The position numbers and the translations under genes were made by a program. The notes below the pieces were generated by a model that was not told the DNA's origin, searched no databases, and was given only the letters and a program-made list of their open reading frames with translations. Of a stretch of DNA of 64,000 nt, positions 23,458-35,500 are shown one piece after another. Source of the DNA: Agaricus subrufescens (Eukaryota > Basidiomycota > Agaricomycetes > Agaricales > Agaricaceae); assembly GCA_029945375.1 (NCBI GenBank), contig CM057061.1:3472001-3536000 (forward strand), written 5' to 3'. How positions within the stretch are numbered: the stretch's first letter is position 1; each line of letters opens with the position of its first letter.

Positions 23458-24240
23458 AGAATGGTGGCAGGAGCAGGCGTGGAGTGCTGTTGGCTAGTAT
23501 CAACTTGAAGCTTTATATCAGCTACTATAATTAGACTGGCTACGTTGGTGTTACGGCATTGGTGAAGGGAATGCCCGCACCATGACGAGATTAGATTACG
23601 CATGAGCCTTTCTCACAGTGTTTGCGCCAATACATGCTCGGATAATTTTATCCGGATAGCCGTCACGAAGCTCAAGCTAAGCTCAACGATGGCAACAGCA
23701 TTGCATCCATTCAACGTTCCATTCAAGAATTTCAGGCCCACTAAAATTGAAGTGAAGCTCTCACTTGTGGATTTAAAAATGGTGAACTTTTGAGGACACG
23801 CGGAACACAGGTGCCAAGTATCACTCTTGATTTAATTCTTTGATATCGGTTGAGCTTCAACGCTGTTTCCTTCACTAGGCCTTATCGAATCGCCGGTGAA
23901 GTAAGAGCAACAAGAAAACTCGTTTTTACTTCTACAGCTAATGTGTACAACGTTCATCGGTTCGTCCGTTAGGGACGGTGACTTGACGTTGGCGTGACGC
24001 ATTTGCCCATTACAGAAAAAGTTTTGACAGACTTAAGTAAGTGCGTTCCTGTTAGCTTCAGAGGCCTTGCCTATTCCATCGGGTCGCAACAACGCTTTGA
24101 TACTGTATTGAAAACCTTTCACCAGCCAGTTCTCAAGCAATGTGGTCACGAGACCGCGACCGGTCCTGAGTTGATCTGTACCACTGGTCTGTGCAGAGGT
24201 AAATGGCACTAGGCGTTGCGGCAACCCATCATACGAGTAG
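23458..24240. other. Intergenic between divergent genes
   Basis: Shared upstream region of the divergent SNG1-like and F-box genes, 783 bp. No coding feature; no specific regulatory motif that I can support. Confidence 0.5.
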
Positions 24241-25860
24241 ATGACATCCGCCAACAATATCGCGCAGCTCACAGCACAAATCCAGGACATTGATGATCAA
24301 GTGGAGAGCCTTCGCAAACAGCAAGTGCCTCTCCTTGAACGACGGGTGTGCCTCTGCACCGAACTCAATGCCATCCAATCCATAACCTGCCGCATGCCTC
24401 CAGAAATCCTCTCTCGTGTCGTTTATGTCCTCATTCAGAACGCATCATTCACTATCGCGCAAACGCTCTTGGGGATCGGCGCCGTCTGTACACACTGGCG
24501 CCGGACAGTTTGGTCGTCGCCCCAGCTATGGACCAACATCCAGTTAATTTGGCCATCCCCGACAAACAGCCGGCCTAAAGCGCCCCCGATAGGGATGATA
24601 CCCATCATCCGTCTCTTCTACGAGAATTCAGGGAGTCTCCCCGTAGACGTATCCATGTACAGTTCCAGGTGGGAACTGACTCCAGGGCAGGCAGCAGAGC
24701 TGATGGAGGTTGTCCTAGAATTGCACGGAAGGAGGTTACGATCTCTTATCGTTACGTCCCTTAGTCCCGTCTTGTCAGACGCCCTCATCGATTATGCGTC
24801 CAACGAACTTCCATGTCTTGAGAATGTTGAAGTTACGTGGACCCAATGTCCGGACCGCGATGATCGTCGCTCCTTGTTTAGTGAAGCACCACGCCTTTCA
24901 TGTTTGGACATGTCGCTGCCTGACATGTTATTTGCGGACAACCTGTGTATCTTGGCGTTTCCCTGGTGCCAGCTTACGGAGCTCCGGCTACGTGGTTTCA
25001 ATCCGACCTACGCATTGCATATTCTCTCCCTCTGCCCCCTCCTGGTGGATTTCGATTTCGTTTGCGAGTGTTTCCCAACTGGTCTGCCCAACCATTTTGA
25101 AGGAATCGAGTTGCCGGTCACAATTTCGCGCCTTGAGCGTTTGAGTTGGAGCATACTAGAAGCGTGGTTACCTGGGGAAGTGGACGGTTTGCTCCTGGCA
25201 GGCTTTGTCTTCCCGTCCCTGCAGGAGCTCGCTTGGGGAGCTGTGATGGACGATATTCGCATTGAGGATAGCAAGCCATTCTTCGCCTGCGTAGAGAAAT
25301 CCCTCAAGGTACTGCGTTGTTACCGCTCACAAAGATGGAAATCATTCGAGGTTTGGAGGAGGTTTGATCACATTTCGGAGTTGAGCCTTATGATCGATCG
25401 TCGTAATTCTCCCGGTTTCAAATACTGTGATGGTGTCAATACCCTGCGGTACCTCACTATCGGGACCGAACAAAATATTTTCCCTCGGATTCAAACTCTG
25501 CACATTTTTTTCGGTTTCTCGTGGGCACCAACTGGAGAAATCTATGACGATGTTAATGAAGGTGTTGAGACTGATATCTCATTGGAATGTGCGGTCGTGA
25601 ACCTGTTATACTCCAGACGAAAGGCGGCGGTCGGTCTAGATGGAAGGAAAGATATGGCATCTTTGACTTCTGAACCTACCTCAGACTATTGGCAGCATTA
25701 TCAACGCCTTGAGAAGTTTCGTCTTTCCATCGAGGCAGAAGAAGGTGGTCGAAAGTTTGATGTACATAATTGGGATGGGCTTTTGAGCGATTATCAGGAA
25801 GTGACGCGAGACGCCAGAAACAAATGGACTTATCCGTCTTGGATCGAGATTGTGTGGTAG
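24241..25860 (+). CDS. F-box protein with N-terminal coiled coil, single exon
   Basis: An uninterrupted 539-aa frame. Residues 1-45 form a coiled coil (IAQLTAQIQDIDDQVESLRK, then VPLLERRVCLCTELNAIQ), directly followed by an F-box-like domain (CRMPPEILSRVVYVLIQ, then LGIGAVCTHWRRTVWSSPQLWT). This coiled-coil/IxxLPPEIL/W-R/P-x-LW layout is the hallmark of the large F-box-like family expanded in Agaricomycetes. The rest is a Leu/Cys-rich solenoid. Expected role: Skp1-binding substrate adaptor of an SCF complex; substrate unknown. Unlike the two F-box genes at 1-5 kb it is intronless, and its sequence does not align with theirs, so it is a different subfamily and not a local duplicate. Confidence 0.85.
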   Translation: MTSANNIAQLTAQIQDIDDQVESLRKQQVPLLERRVCLCTELNAIQSITCRMPPEILSRVVYVLIQNASFTIAQTLLGIGAVCTHWRRTVWSSPQLWTNIQLIWPSPTNSRPKAPPIGMIPIIRLFYENSGSLPVDVSMYSSRWELTPGQAAELMEVVLELHGRRLRSLIVTSLSPVLSDALIDYASNELPCLENVEVTWTQCPDRDDRRSLFSEAPRLSCLDMSLPDMLFADNLCILAFPWCQLTELRLRGFNPTYALHILSLCPLLVDFDFVCECFPTGLPNHFEGIELPVTISRLERLSWSILEAWLPGEVDGLLLAGFVFPSLQELAWGAVMDDIRIEDSKPFFACVEKSLKVLRCYRSQRWKSFEVWRRFDHISELSLMIDRRNSPGFKYCDGVNTLRYLTIGTEQNIFPRIQTLHIFFGFSWAPTGEIYDDVNEGVETDISLECAVVNLLYSRRKAAVGLDGRKDMASLTSEPTSDYWQHYQRLEKFRLSIEAEEGGRKFDVHNWDGLLSDYQEVTRDARNKWTYPSWIEIVW

Positions 25861-26238
25861 TCAACCCGGAAAATATCTATAAGGATATTATTGTAAGGTG
25901 AGTCCGATTTTGAAGTGGAGCAAGTCTATCTGTTGACGTACCTGCACTACACATCAAGGCACGAATTTCCGCGTTGGCCCGAACTAATTTCATGGGGCTG
26001 ACATACTCGTTAGCACTGATGAGAATTAGAGACAATCGTATTAAATAGCCTTTTAATCGCTTTGTGATAGAGCAGAACTGCTTGCCTTTATCCGGTCGCG
26101 TCAGCCGTCAGTTCTGCATTGGGTGATGTGCGCTAATCAAGCGCGTGGGAATGGAGTAGAGATACTGTAACCCTAACCCGGTTATCCCCATGTCATCTTT
26201 GTACCTCGGGCCTTGTTCATAGCATCGTTGCGGCATAT
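25861..26238. other. Intergenic spacer
   Basis: 378 bp between two plus-strand genes. Near 26168 there are two telomere-like CCCTAA units; too few to mean anything by themselves. Confidence 0.5.
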
Positions 26239-29200
26239 ATGGAGGATGTAGAGTATCCTGAACCGACTTCTTCCGATTTCTCAGAGGTATACTTTGGCAG
26301 CGACTATGTCCCACTCAAATTCTTAGGAGGACTTTTGTAGATTGAAGCCTTGAAGGCAGAAGTGCTGGTCCATTCCACTCGAGCATCTAATTTACATACT
26401 CGGCTACTTCATGCTTTCGACGCACTAGATGAAAGCCAGCGTAATCATGCTCAAGAGCTTCGTGATCTGGAGGAGAAATACATTCGCCTTGAACGGCGTT
26501 ACCACCGGCAGACTGTTGCCTTACATACGTGCGCGGCTGAGAAGGATGACCTGCGAGAATCAGTCCTTGAATTGGTAGAAAAGGGTACGTTCCTTGTGCG
26601 TGTCCAGATAGTTTACATTTCCTTATGTATATGGCCTTAGTTGAACAATCGAACGATATTCGGTCTTGGCCGTACAACCGCCTTCAACTGACTCGGTCCA
26701 CCGGTGTGTAGTTCGCTACTCACTCATAGTGGAATACCAACGCTGCGCCAGGGGGTCCGCGTCGGATCGAACCAACTGTGCGGCATTCCCCAACCCAGGA
26801 ACATCTCAGTTATGCAGGTGCTATCATTGAACGATTGCGTCGAGAACGTGATGAAGAACGTGTGGAGCACGCTTTAACTCGAGAAGCTTTACAGTCTAGA
26901 ATCGACGCACTGGAAGCGAGACTGGCCAGACGAGAAACCGAACTTGAGTATTACAATACTCATGCGGCTCATCCCTCCCCGGCTTTCGAACGTAATCGTG
27001 CCGAAAATACATGGTCTACTTCTAGCGAAGGTATACTCGAGTCTGTTCCACAGGTGAAGTCTGATCCGTCACTCAAAGGAGTTGGCCTGAATGATCCACC
27101 GCAGGTTATGACCAACGAGGATATAATCAAGATACTCAACACGACCGCAGCAAGGAACCGAACCTTGGAAGTTGAGATTAAAACTTTGTTCAAGCGGGCG
27201 AGTTAATTCTAGTTCCTTTATGCTTGTCATACGTTGAACGCATAAACTCATCAATATCTTTTGTTCTCTTTCTCCAGCTTCATGAAGCTCGTTCTTTACC
27301 CGTTTCAACTGAAGCCGCGTCGCCGCCACTTCAACCGGCTCACCAGATTCTCGTTCACTCGCCCCTCAGCAGAGGTGAGTCGCGAAACTGTTTTATTCTG
27401 GCTTTCATCATACCCAGTGGGAATAGAAGCCTATAGGCGAGGTCCTGCTTCTCGACTATCGGTCCGACTTTCTGCTCTAGCCGCCTATCCCCACCTTTCC
27501 TTCTTTTCACAACGTTGACCATTTGCTAACTCCGTAATACGTTCTTTAGGGTTTGAAGGTGCTGGAACACGGCTGCACGCTCCTTCTGGCCATTCCGATG
27601 TGCTTAGCCCCAGATCAAAACATGATGCTCATGAGCTCAATAATGGTTCTTTGTTTATCACAACCTTCCTTCCCGAACCAACTCCGCTATCGGATGAGAT
27701 TGATGATCATCATGGTGGTAGTGTTGGTGGTGATGATGGTGATGATGGTGATACCAATCCTGATTTGTTGACAAATTTACCTCTTGCTACTCCAATAAGC
27801 GGTGGAGAACCGGCACAGGGATACATCAACTCCGGCGTTGGGGTCGGTGATGGAAGCAGTTGCGGTAGTCTACCGGAACCCTTGGTACTTGGGGTTCACG
27901 ATCCGAACCGCAAGTCTGCCATAATCGCTGGTTTGGATATGGAGCTGGAAGAGTTGACGGCGCAAATAGATGCCTTCAAGCTGGAGCGAGAGAATTTGAC
28001 CAGAATGGTTACCGCGCGACGCGAATACCGTGAAACCCAATTTTATGGCCAGTCTAGTGGCGGTAGTTCGGGCTCGGGTTCTAATGCTGTTAGGTGGGTC
28101 ATTGATGATCCATCAGTTCGACCGAGCCCAGAAGCGATTGATGGTGATGCGGTCGAGGTGAGTAAAAAAAAAACAAAAAGTTTTTCCTTTTGGTTCATTA
28201 AAAGAATGATCGCTGCTATTTGCGCAATACTGATCAATCTTTTCATAGCGATTTGGACAGCATTTGGAGCATAGAGACGATCGAGAGGAAAATGAGGCCG
28301 TACTCACGGAGGGCGTGCAAGGAGATGGTTTCGAGTACCGATTGAACGTCGTTGAAGGAGATTGTGCTCGGTAAGTCCCGATTTGAGTCCAACGCTCCTC
28401 TAACGCTGATGTACGAGATATTGCGTTTTCGCATAGTTTAAGAAATGAGTTGGTTGAATGCCGTACAAGTGCTGAGACGCGGGAGAAAGAGTTGCTCGTA
28501 GAGATCCAGGATCTACAGAGGCGGGTTGAAGAACTCGCGTCCATGCCTTCTAATATATCGTTCTTGCACGATGAAGGCGAGCGAGGTCGGGATGATTACC
28601 GGGGATCGCAGGATGACGTCGAATATCTAATTGACGACGACTCTTCAATGTTCGATCCCACGCCAACTTTGATTCCTGAAACGAAGACTGGGATCAAAGG
28701 TGATGAAGACCCACATACCCTTCACTCTTGTTTCCGTGACCCTATCGTTAACCTCGTGAGTGAGGTGGGCGGACAACAATCGGGTGCCTTATCAGAGGCC
28801 GATATTGCACACTTGCCGACATGCTCAGGTTTGAAGTTGGGCGACCTGGAATTTGAGAGATTGCTTGATGTCGTAGACGGGGAGGCATCAATGGAGTTGG
28901 CAACACCGATTGTCCCTGGGAGTCTATTGGATCGTGAATCATCCGATGGATCAACTGTGGCAGCTGCTATGGTGAATGGTGAAGCAGGGCCTGATGGAAT
29001 CTTGTATGAGGATGAGAATGATCGGGATCGGAGGGAAGAAGAGGATATGGAGTTGGCGGGAGTGAGTGACGGGATCGAAGTTGGCGAGGTGGATGATGAC
29101 AATGATGATGATGGTGATGATGAACCAAACCAATTCAGCCATGGTTTTGCGGTCGGTGTCGGTATAGGCGAGAGTGATTCTCACTCGCGAACGATCAGCG

Positions 29201-29400
29201 ATGATGGACCGGCCTCGCCGTCGGTGAACTGTTCATCGCCTCGAGTAACAAGTATTGATGATGATGGTGATGGTGATGAGCGTTCCGGTCATGATGACCG
29301 TTGTGTTTTTGATGATGATTTTGTTAACCCACAAAAGCATCAAGTGCCTCGAGATCATGGCGACCAACAAGGTGATCATGCAATAGATCAAGAAGAATGA
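26239..29400 (+). CDS. Coiled-coil protein with acidic C-terminus, unrecognised
   Basis: Seven exons fit: 26239-26286, 26341-26584, 26752-27170, 27278-27374, 27550-28157, 28249-28370 and 28437-29400, about 833 aa. Three coiled-coil blocks are visible: after the start (LDESQRNHAQELRDLEEKYI), in exon 3 (IIERLRRERDEERVEHALTR, LEARLARRETELEYY) and in exon 7 (RTSAETREKELLVEIQDLQR); exon 5 adds MELEELTAQIDAFKLERENL. The last 300 residues are rich in Asp, Glu, Gly and Ser with runs such as DDDNDDDGDDE. No catalytic motif is visible, so a scaffold or cytoskeletal role is only a guess. The exon 3 donor is uncertain: 27170 (gttgag) keeps frame, while a downstream GC donor near 27202 is an alternative. 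The ATG was chosen because it is the first in frame before exon 2. Confidence 0.6.
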
Positions 29401-30130
29401 AGGAACGGTGGTATTGGTTGATGGATAGGCACTACTAGAGTTGTGATATACTACGATGTGAGATGGGCTTCCGGACCTCTGCACTCGCGAACTGAACTGA
29501 TGAGGTCGAAAATTCTGTGCCCACTTTGGGGCCTGTTTGAGGACATTGTGGTGTTATATTTAAGTATCAAGAGTTCGCTTGGATGATTTGATTAATTGAA
29601 TAGTTGTGTCATATGCGTCGGATAAAATTTCTGCGGAGAAGGAAGGATGTGAGAGTGCAAACGAGAGTTTCATGTTTTACGCTGAGTTTTTGGACCGGAA
29701 TTTCGCGTATAGCCTGGTTTGTTCCTAGGATCCTTACATATACACAGAGAAGAACCAGTTGTCGGCTTTGGCGGCAGGGTGAAGAAAATTGTTGGTGATG
29801 ATGATGAGAATGATGAGAATGATGATTATGGGGGTGATGAAAGAAGAAAGTTGAACCGGAGTGACGGCTGATTGTCTGGGTTCGCGTTCCTCCCTCCCCC
29901 CCATTTGTGATGATCATGATGATGGATAAATGGGGCGGGGGAAAAAAAGGGGAAAGAGGATATGTGAGGGAAAAGAAGGGCTTCTTGGGAGATAATTAAG
30001 GTGGATTTGGAATTGATTCAGCGGCGCTTAATACCGTCCTTCGCGGGTAGACAGGTTGAGGAGTTCTTTAATGAGCTGTTTATTTTTATGGGGGTTCTAC
30101 GGAAGACAATTTACCGTAGGGATACAGAAT
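29401..30130. other. Intergenic
   Basis: Tail-to-tail spacer of 730 bp. It contains a short GATGAT-type trinucleotide-rich run near 29797-29835 and poly-G/poly-A patches near 29935-29955, nothing that looks coding. Confidence 0.5.
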
Positions 30131-30948
30131 TCAGGGATTGGGAGAGACATATTTGATATCAGCTGATGGATCAAGATCGAGGGTGAAGTTGCGCCAAGGT
30201 CGCGATTTGAGGACTTGAGAAGGAGGGGGGTGGGAGTGGATAACGGAGGAAGGGGGCTCCGGGACTCGGGGATCATCATCGGCGGGAAGAGATGGAGACT
30301 CGTTGCGCGAGGGAGGAACTGAGGAGGATGGGGAAGGCTGGGTCGAGAGGGTTACGATCTTTTTGTTCTTCTTGGAGTGAGACGAGGAAGTGATTGATAG
30401 AACTTTGTGCGTCGTCTGCTGGGGGGCTGGCTTGGGGTTTGGCGCGGAAGAGGGCAGCAGGGAGGGAAAGGCTCCCGCTTGCTTTTTTTCCTCTTCGGCG
30501 AGTTTTAATTTAAGATCGTCTTCCTTTTGGATTTCGGCTGAGAGCTGATGGCGGAGATTGGAGAGGAGATTGGCGCGATGCTGTGTCGAAGGGAGGAGGA
30601 CGGGGGCGGGGCAGTGGGCGGAGGGGCAGAGGTGGAAGGGATGGTTGAGCGAGCAGAGGACGAGGCCGCACGCGGGGCAGAGGGGCGTGTGGGGGGAGAG
30701 CGGGTGGGTCCTGGCTGCGGGGCGCATGAGAGGCGAGGCGAGGCGGGCGGGGCGGGGGGCTTACCCAGGCAGAAACAGCCGCCGGCGGGGTCCCGGGCGG
30801 GCGGGTGGGCGGCGAGCGCATCGATGCGGGCGATGAGGCGCTGGAGCTGGCGGATGTGGCGGGGCCGGGGCGGGGCGGGGTCGGGGGGCGCGGGTCTGGG
30901 CGCGGGCCGATTGCGCGGGTGGGACCAGGGCGTGGGCGGGGCAGGCAT
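30131..30948 (-). CDS. TRIP4/Rqt4-type C2HC5 zinc-finger protein
   Basis: Two exons, 30765-30948 (or further upstream) and 30131-30714, separated by a 50-nt intron (gtaagc...gcag). The spliced segment reads GGCFCLARTHPLSPHTPLCP then ACGLVLCSLNHPFHLC, matching the zf-C2HC5 pattern of activating signal cointegrator 1 (TRIP4) and yeast Rqt4: CxC, R/G-x-HPL, CxxCG, C and PCxxC-like ends. Rqt4/TRIP4 belong to the ribosome-quality-control trigger (ASC-1) complex that splits collided ribosomes with a Ski2-like helicase. Before it is a helix (IRQLQRLIARIDALAA); after it come a charged helix, Ser/Pro linkers and a distinctive end (RPWRNFTLDLDPSADIKYVS). The frame is open upstream to 31167 but without an ATG there, so the first in-frame ATG is 30948; an upstream exon may be missing. 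I cannot tell whether this is the Rqt4 orthologue or a domain relative. Confidence 0.65.
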
Positions 30949-31337
30949 GGGCAGCGTCCTCGGAGGAGATGCCGCGAAGAGAGGATCGCGATTGTCGGGG
31001 CCGTGCGGTGCGTATCTGAGATGCAGGGCCAGGCTGATAAAGGTGGGGATCTGGATCTGGGCCGACGTGCCGCGAGCGGGCGGTGAATCTGAGTTTGATG
31101 GGCGAGTGGGTTGGGGCGGGGTTTGGTTTACTGGTTTGATTGCGAATTGTCGAGGAAGAATGGCCACATTGGGCTGGTCAGTTCGCTTTTATAGGCTGGG
31201 CTCTGTGCTGACGACTCCCCAGGCAAGCAGACAGCAAGGCGAGCAAGGAAGACGCCATAGACCCTGCCCTGCGCGATGTGAGTGCTGTCGCCGCCGCCCC
31301 CGCCCCCGCTGACGCCCCCCAGTCCTCCGACAGCCAG
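30949..31337. promoter_or_regulatory. Shared divergent promoter region, with a likely 5'-UTR intron
   Basis: The two zinc-finger genes on either side are divergent and their start codons are about 390 bp apart. On the plus strand a GTGAGT donor at 31279 and a CCCCAG acceptor near 31321 suggest a 5'-UTR intron just before the GATA-factor ATG. No TATA box could be identified. Confidence 0.45.
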
Positions 31338-32525
31338 ATGTCCGTCAACGTCCACCCCATCAGCTCCCAGTCCCGCATCCACTCCCGCTACGACCCGCAG
31401 ACCAACCAGCGCATGCCCTCCCCGCCGCCCATCACGACGCTCGGCCACCCCCACTCCCACTCCCACTCCCCCGCCCCCTCCGACGCCTCCCAGGACCGCT
31501 CCTCCATCTCCACCCCGCCCGTCCGTCGCTCCCCCCATCTCTATCCCCCCCCCTACCAGCACATCCAGCAGCACCCCGCCTACATGCCCTACCCCACCCG
31601 CCCTATCCCACCCACTTTGACCACCACCACCGCTATGACCAGGATCCCGCCCACCAGCACCCCACCACCCTCCCCCCCAGTTTTCCATCCCCACCATGCA
31701 TGCCCCCCCTCCCCCCCACCGGGACCCGTACCACCCCTACCCAGTCCCCGGCTCCCAGCCCGTCACCATCGTCCACACCGACGATGCTGCCACCAAGCTC
31801 AGCGACCGCGTCCGCCGCCGCTGCTTCAACTGCTGCACCACTGACACCTCCACCTGGCGCAGGTCCAATCTCAGCCCCGGCAAAGTCGTGCGTCCTGTCC
31901 TCTCGCCCTGCGTGCGCTCCTTTGCTGACTAATTTATTTCCAGCTGTGCAACAAGTGTGGTCTCTTTGAGCGCACACATTCCCGGCCGCGCCCGGAGCAG
32001 TTCCCCCACAAACGCGGCCCTCTGGCGGCCTCGACTCTCCGCGGCCGCACCCCGCCGTCCAACCAGCTGCCCCCCATCTCCCCGCCCACCGCAAACTCGT
32101 ACTACGGCCACCCCTCGAGCGCGCCTCTCCAGGATCCCAGACGCGACCCCGGCGCCCAGCAGCCCGGCGCGCCCTCCCAGCCCCAGCAGCCCTATCCCGC
32201 TGCCAACGGGAGCAACCACAACCTCCCGGCCCTCCAGACGTGGCATCCCAACTCGAGCTCTGCCCCTCCCCCCCTTTCCGGCTCCAACGGCACCAGCGCT
32301 CCCCTGCACGGCTCCAGCGCTAGCTCCGTGGGCCAAAATGGCAACGGCGCCCCCGATGGCCCGGTGACTAGCTCGCCCCACATGCCCCCTCCGCCGTCCA
32401 GGAAAATGACCGGCGACAGCCAACCCCAAAGTCAAAGCCAAAGCAGGCAGGCCTCGCTCTCGCCCCATTTGAGGGCGGCTCAGAATGCTCAAGATGCCAG
32501 GGAAGGCGCGGAAAATGTTGCGTGA
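31338..32525 (+). CDS. GATA-type zinc-finger transcription factor
   Basis: Two coding exons, 31338-31887 and 31944-32525, joined by a 56-nt intron (gtgcgt...ttccag) that splits the zinc finger: CFNCCTTDTSTWRRSNLSPG plus KVLCNKCGLFERTH. Spacing is CX2CX19CX2C, with the WRR and LCNxCGL signatures of GATA factors, followed by a basic tail (RPRPEQFPHKRGPL). The N-terminal half is Pro/His/Ser-rich (MSVNVHPISSQSRIHSRYDP) and the C-terminus is Gln/Ser/Pro-rich, both probably activation regions. Predicted role: DNA-binding regulator, class unknown (nitrogen, light and iron GATA factors share the finger). Reading the N-terminus to the finger needs two -1 frame steps, near 31610 and near 31675, both beside poly-C runs; sequence errors or undetected introns are possible. 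ATG 31338 was chosen because a likely 5'-UTR intron ends just before it. Confidence 0.75.
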
Positions 32526-35500
32526 AGTGGGTTTTCTTCATTCGGTTGCCTTTTGTTGGAGTTCTTTTTTTCTTTTGACTGGAAAATCTACCACCCCGTG
32601 TTGCCCCTTTCTTCTAGATCCCACAAAAAAACGGAAGAGGCGTCGGCTTGATCTTTTTTTTTGTGTTATTTCCCATTTCTTTCGTCGAGCTTAATCTGAT
32701 ACGGTTTCTCGTGCTATCATTCGAATAACGAAACCCTAGTCAATCATCATCGCGATTGAATGCTCCTTTATACTTTCCAGCCTTCTCTATTCCTTTCATC
32801 ACCGTTCATACCAACACGTAAAAAAGTGTCCTGATCCGCTGTTCGTATCAACCTACGGACCAACTTTTGATTGATTTTTCTCTCTTCATTTTGCCCCTTT
32901 TTGCCTTTTCCTTCGTTGATGTTTTTGATCTCTGCCTTTATTCTTCTCTGCTTTTTCTTATTTAACTGGCTCGCCGTTTCATTTCTTTTGGTATTTTTTT
33001 CAGTCGATCTGAATAGCTCAGCCCACTCTGATCGGCCCTCCCACCCGAACTGTCTGTCAGGTTAACTAGTCTGCTTTCTTTTGTCTCTCGACTCATTCTC
33101 TTTACTTACCTATGTAACTATCTATATCCCGCGTCCGCTTCCAGAAGCGACAAAGTATATAAAAAATCCCTCTTTCTTACTAACACACTGGACGGCCAGA
33201 CCCCACTCGATTGGGAAAGCGTGAGACTATCTGACAGCCAGCGGCCATTGTCCTCCCTATGAGTCACGTAAGTGGGCTCGGCTGCTGCGACTTTTTTTTT
33301 TTTGTGTTTCCTCCTGATCGATAGGAGGAATGATGATCGATGGGATCAGGATCAGATCGGAATGTGTGAGAGGAAAATGATGATAGAATGATATGATCAC
33401 ACCAACCAAACAAACAATCGTGTGATCGGTCATGTTCAGTTTGGTTAGAGTGGTCATGACATGACACCTTGGTGTCGGTGACTGAATGACCCCGAGAGGC
33501 ATGTTCTTTACGGATATCCCAAAACGTTTCCTCTACTTGATACACTTTTATGAGCCCTTTCATTGGGAGCTCAAAAGAGCATCCTGTCGTTCAGAGTCTA
33601 GACAGCTCGCAATTTCACCTGGGCTCGAGGGTGCGTTGGTATGGACAACCGAGGCGTTTTGTGTAACTATACAGTCTCGGTCCGAACACAGGGTAGAATT
33701 AAAAAAATTTTCAAGCTGCGGACGTGCACGCGGGTTGAACCTTACCGTGGCAAAAGAAAGTCGTACATCCCCGCGCCTGTGGGCGCTCAGCTGGAAGATC
33801 GAGGGAGCGTTGACGATGATAATTAATTGATCACTGACGCATGATAATTTGGTCCGTTTCGCTTTTTGTGTGAAGCTTATAATATTCGGGCATCATTGGC
33901 CCGTCGGGAGGACTCCAAACACTTGATCCCACCATAATCGCGCAGGCACGCGACGTGATGCCAAGTCATCCCAATACGGGTAATTTTTTCCAATTTCACC
34001 ACTGACAACCCACGTACACCGTTCAAACTGTACATTGTACTCTAGGCCCTATGGAAAAATGTAACCGACAATTTAGAGTTTGTTCCTTGTACCTGGGACG
34101 CTTCCCAACGTTCCTTCTTCTACATTTTGAACAACGAGTTCCGACTCGGTACTTTCTTTTCTTATACTTAGGTTTGAAAGTTGTTACATGCGTGGGTGTG
34201 CATGTGAAGTTCTTGGGGGCGGAGAGTCTGTCTGTTTATACTGTGCCAAGCGGAGATCGGTGGAGCTGTGTGATCATCAACACAATAATGATTATTTGAT
34301 ATATCTGATGACACATCACGGATTGCTATATTTATTCGCCTTTCCAACAAAAAAGTTGGTTTATTCGTTTCATAGAAAAATAGCTCTTGGGGCGTATTTT
34401 AATAGTAAAATGCGAAGAGGCCGTGGGGATAATAGACCCAGTTCGTAACTAGGGGCATGTGGACAACGTGTGTGCGTTCCAGCTCCGATTCAATGACGCG
34501 ATATTTTTATGTTGGTGAAAAGACTTGCATAATAAGAAGGTGCAAGGAAGAAGTCTATTTGGTTTTTTCTTTGTCGTTCATTGTATAACCTGTCCCATCA
34601 TGATCCGCTCAACCACCGCCGAAATCACAAGAGGCGCTCATCCTCCTTTTCTGTCAAACAACAGTCTCCAAGACTCTCCCATCACTAGGCAGGTCAAGTT
34701 TGTGGCGGTCAAATTCTATGCAATAGTCCTCGTATTATTCTACTTATTCAGCTGAAAAGACTTTGGCTGCTTATCCGATTAAAGGCTCGGTAAAGAGCGA
34801 AATGAAAAAAGCATCCGGTTTTTATCTTTAGTACACTGGGTAAGTTTGGTTTGGTTACTCGTTAGAAGAATCGGGCCCTTTCGGAAAGAAGGGTTAAACT
34901 GTTGTACGTACAGTATTCTACTGGTTCAAAGCGAGGAGACGTCGTTTGCTTCTGTGTAGACCTGTGTATGGGTCTTGATCCTTCGCAGCGTGCCCCGTTC
35001 CGATACTTGATAATACCTTACCATTTTATGCAATATTCTGGGCCTACAACACTATTCACTTCCCGCCTAACTGGAACCCAGAAGAGGAAAGGGAGGTAGT
35101 AAATAATCTTTCCTTCGCTGAAAAGGGAAGGAATCTTCAATTATATTTAGTTCGCGTGGACGGAAGCAAAGTGGACGAATGAAACCTTGCGTATCATCCT
35201 ATCGATCTCCTAAATTGCAGGTCGTTTGAAGAAGGCGTGTACGGTTTGCTATTGAGTGCGGAACTGGTTATCTGTACACGTACAACAGGCCAATGAAACG
35301 AGCCTACTGTAGACTTCTAGAACTTCCTGCCAAGGGTTCGGATTCCTGGACATCGATAAGTACGCTTCCGACTGCTGTTTGGCCTGTTCTAGATCAACCG
35401 GCTGATTGTCGCCCCTACACTCCTCTCTTTGTCCATTCCCGCTTGCACTTTTGAAGAGAATGAGCAATGAAAAACAATGACTTTCTCTAAATGGGGAAGC

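Noticed and set aside
26166..26182. Telomere-like repeat
   Set aside because: Only two CCCTAA units inside unique sequence; expected by chance.
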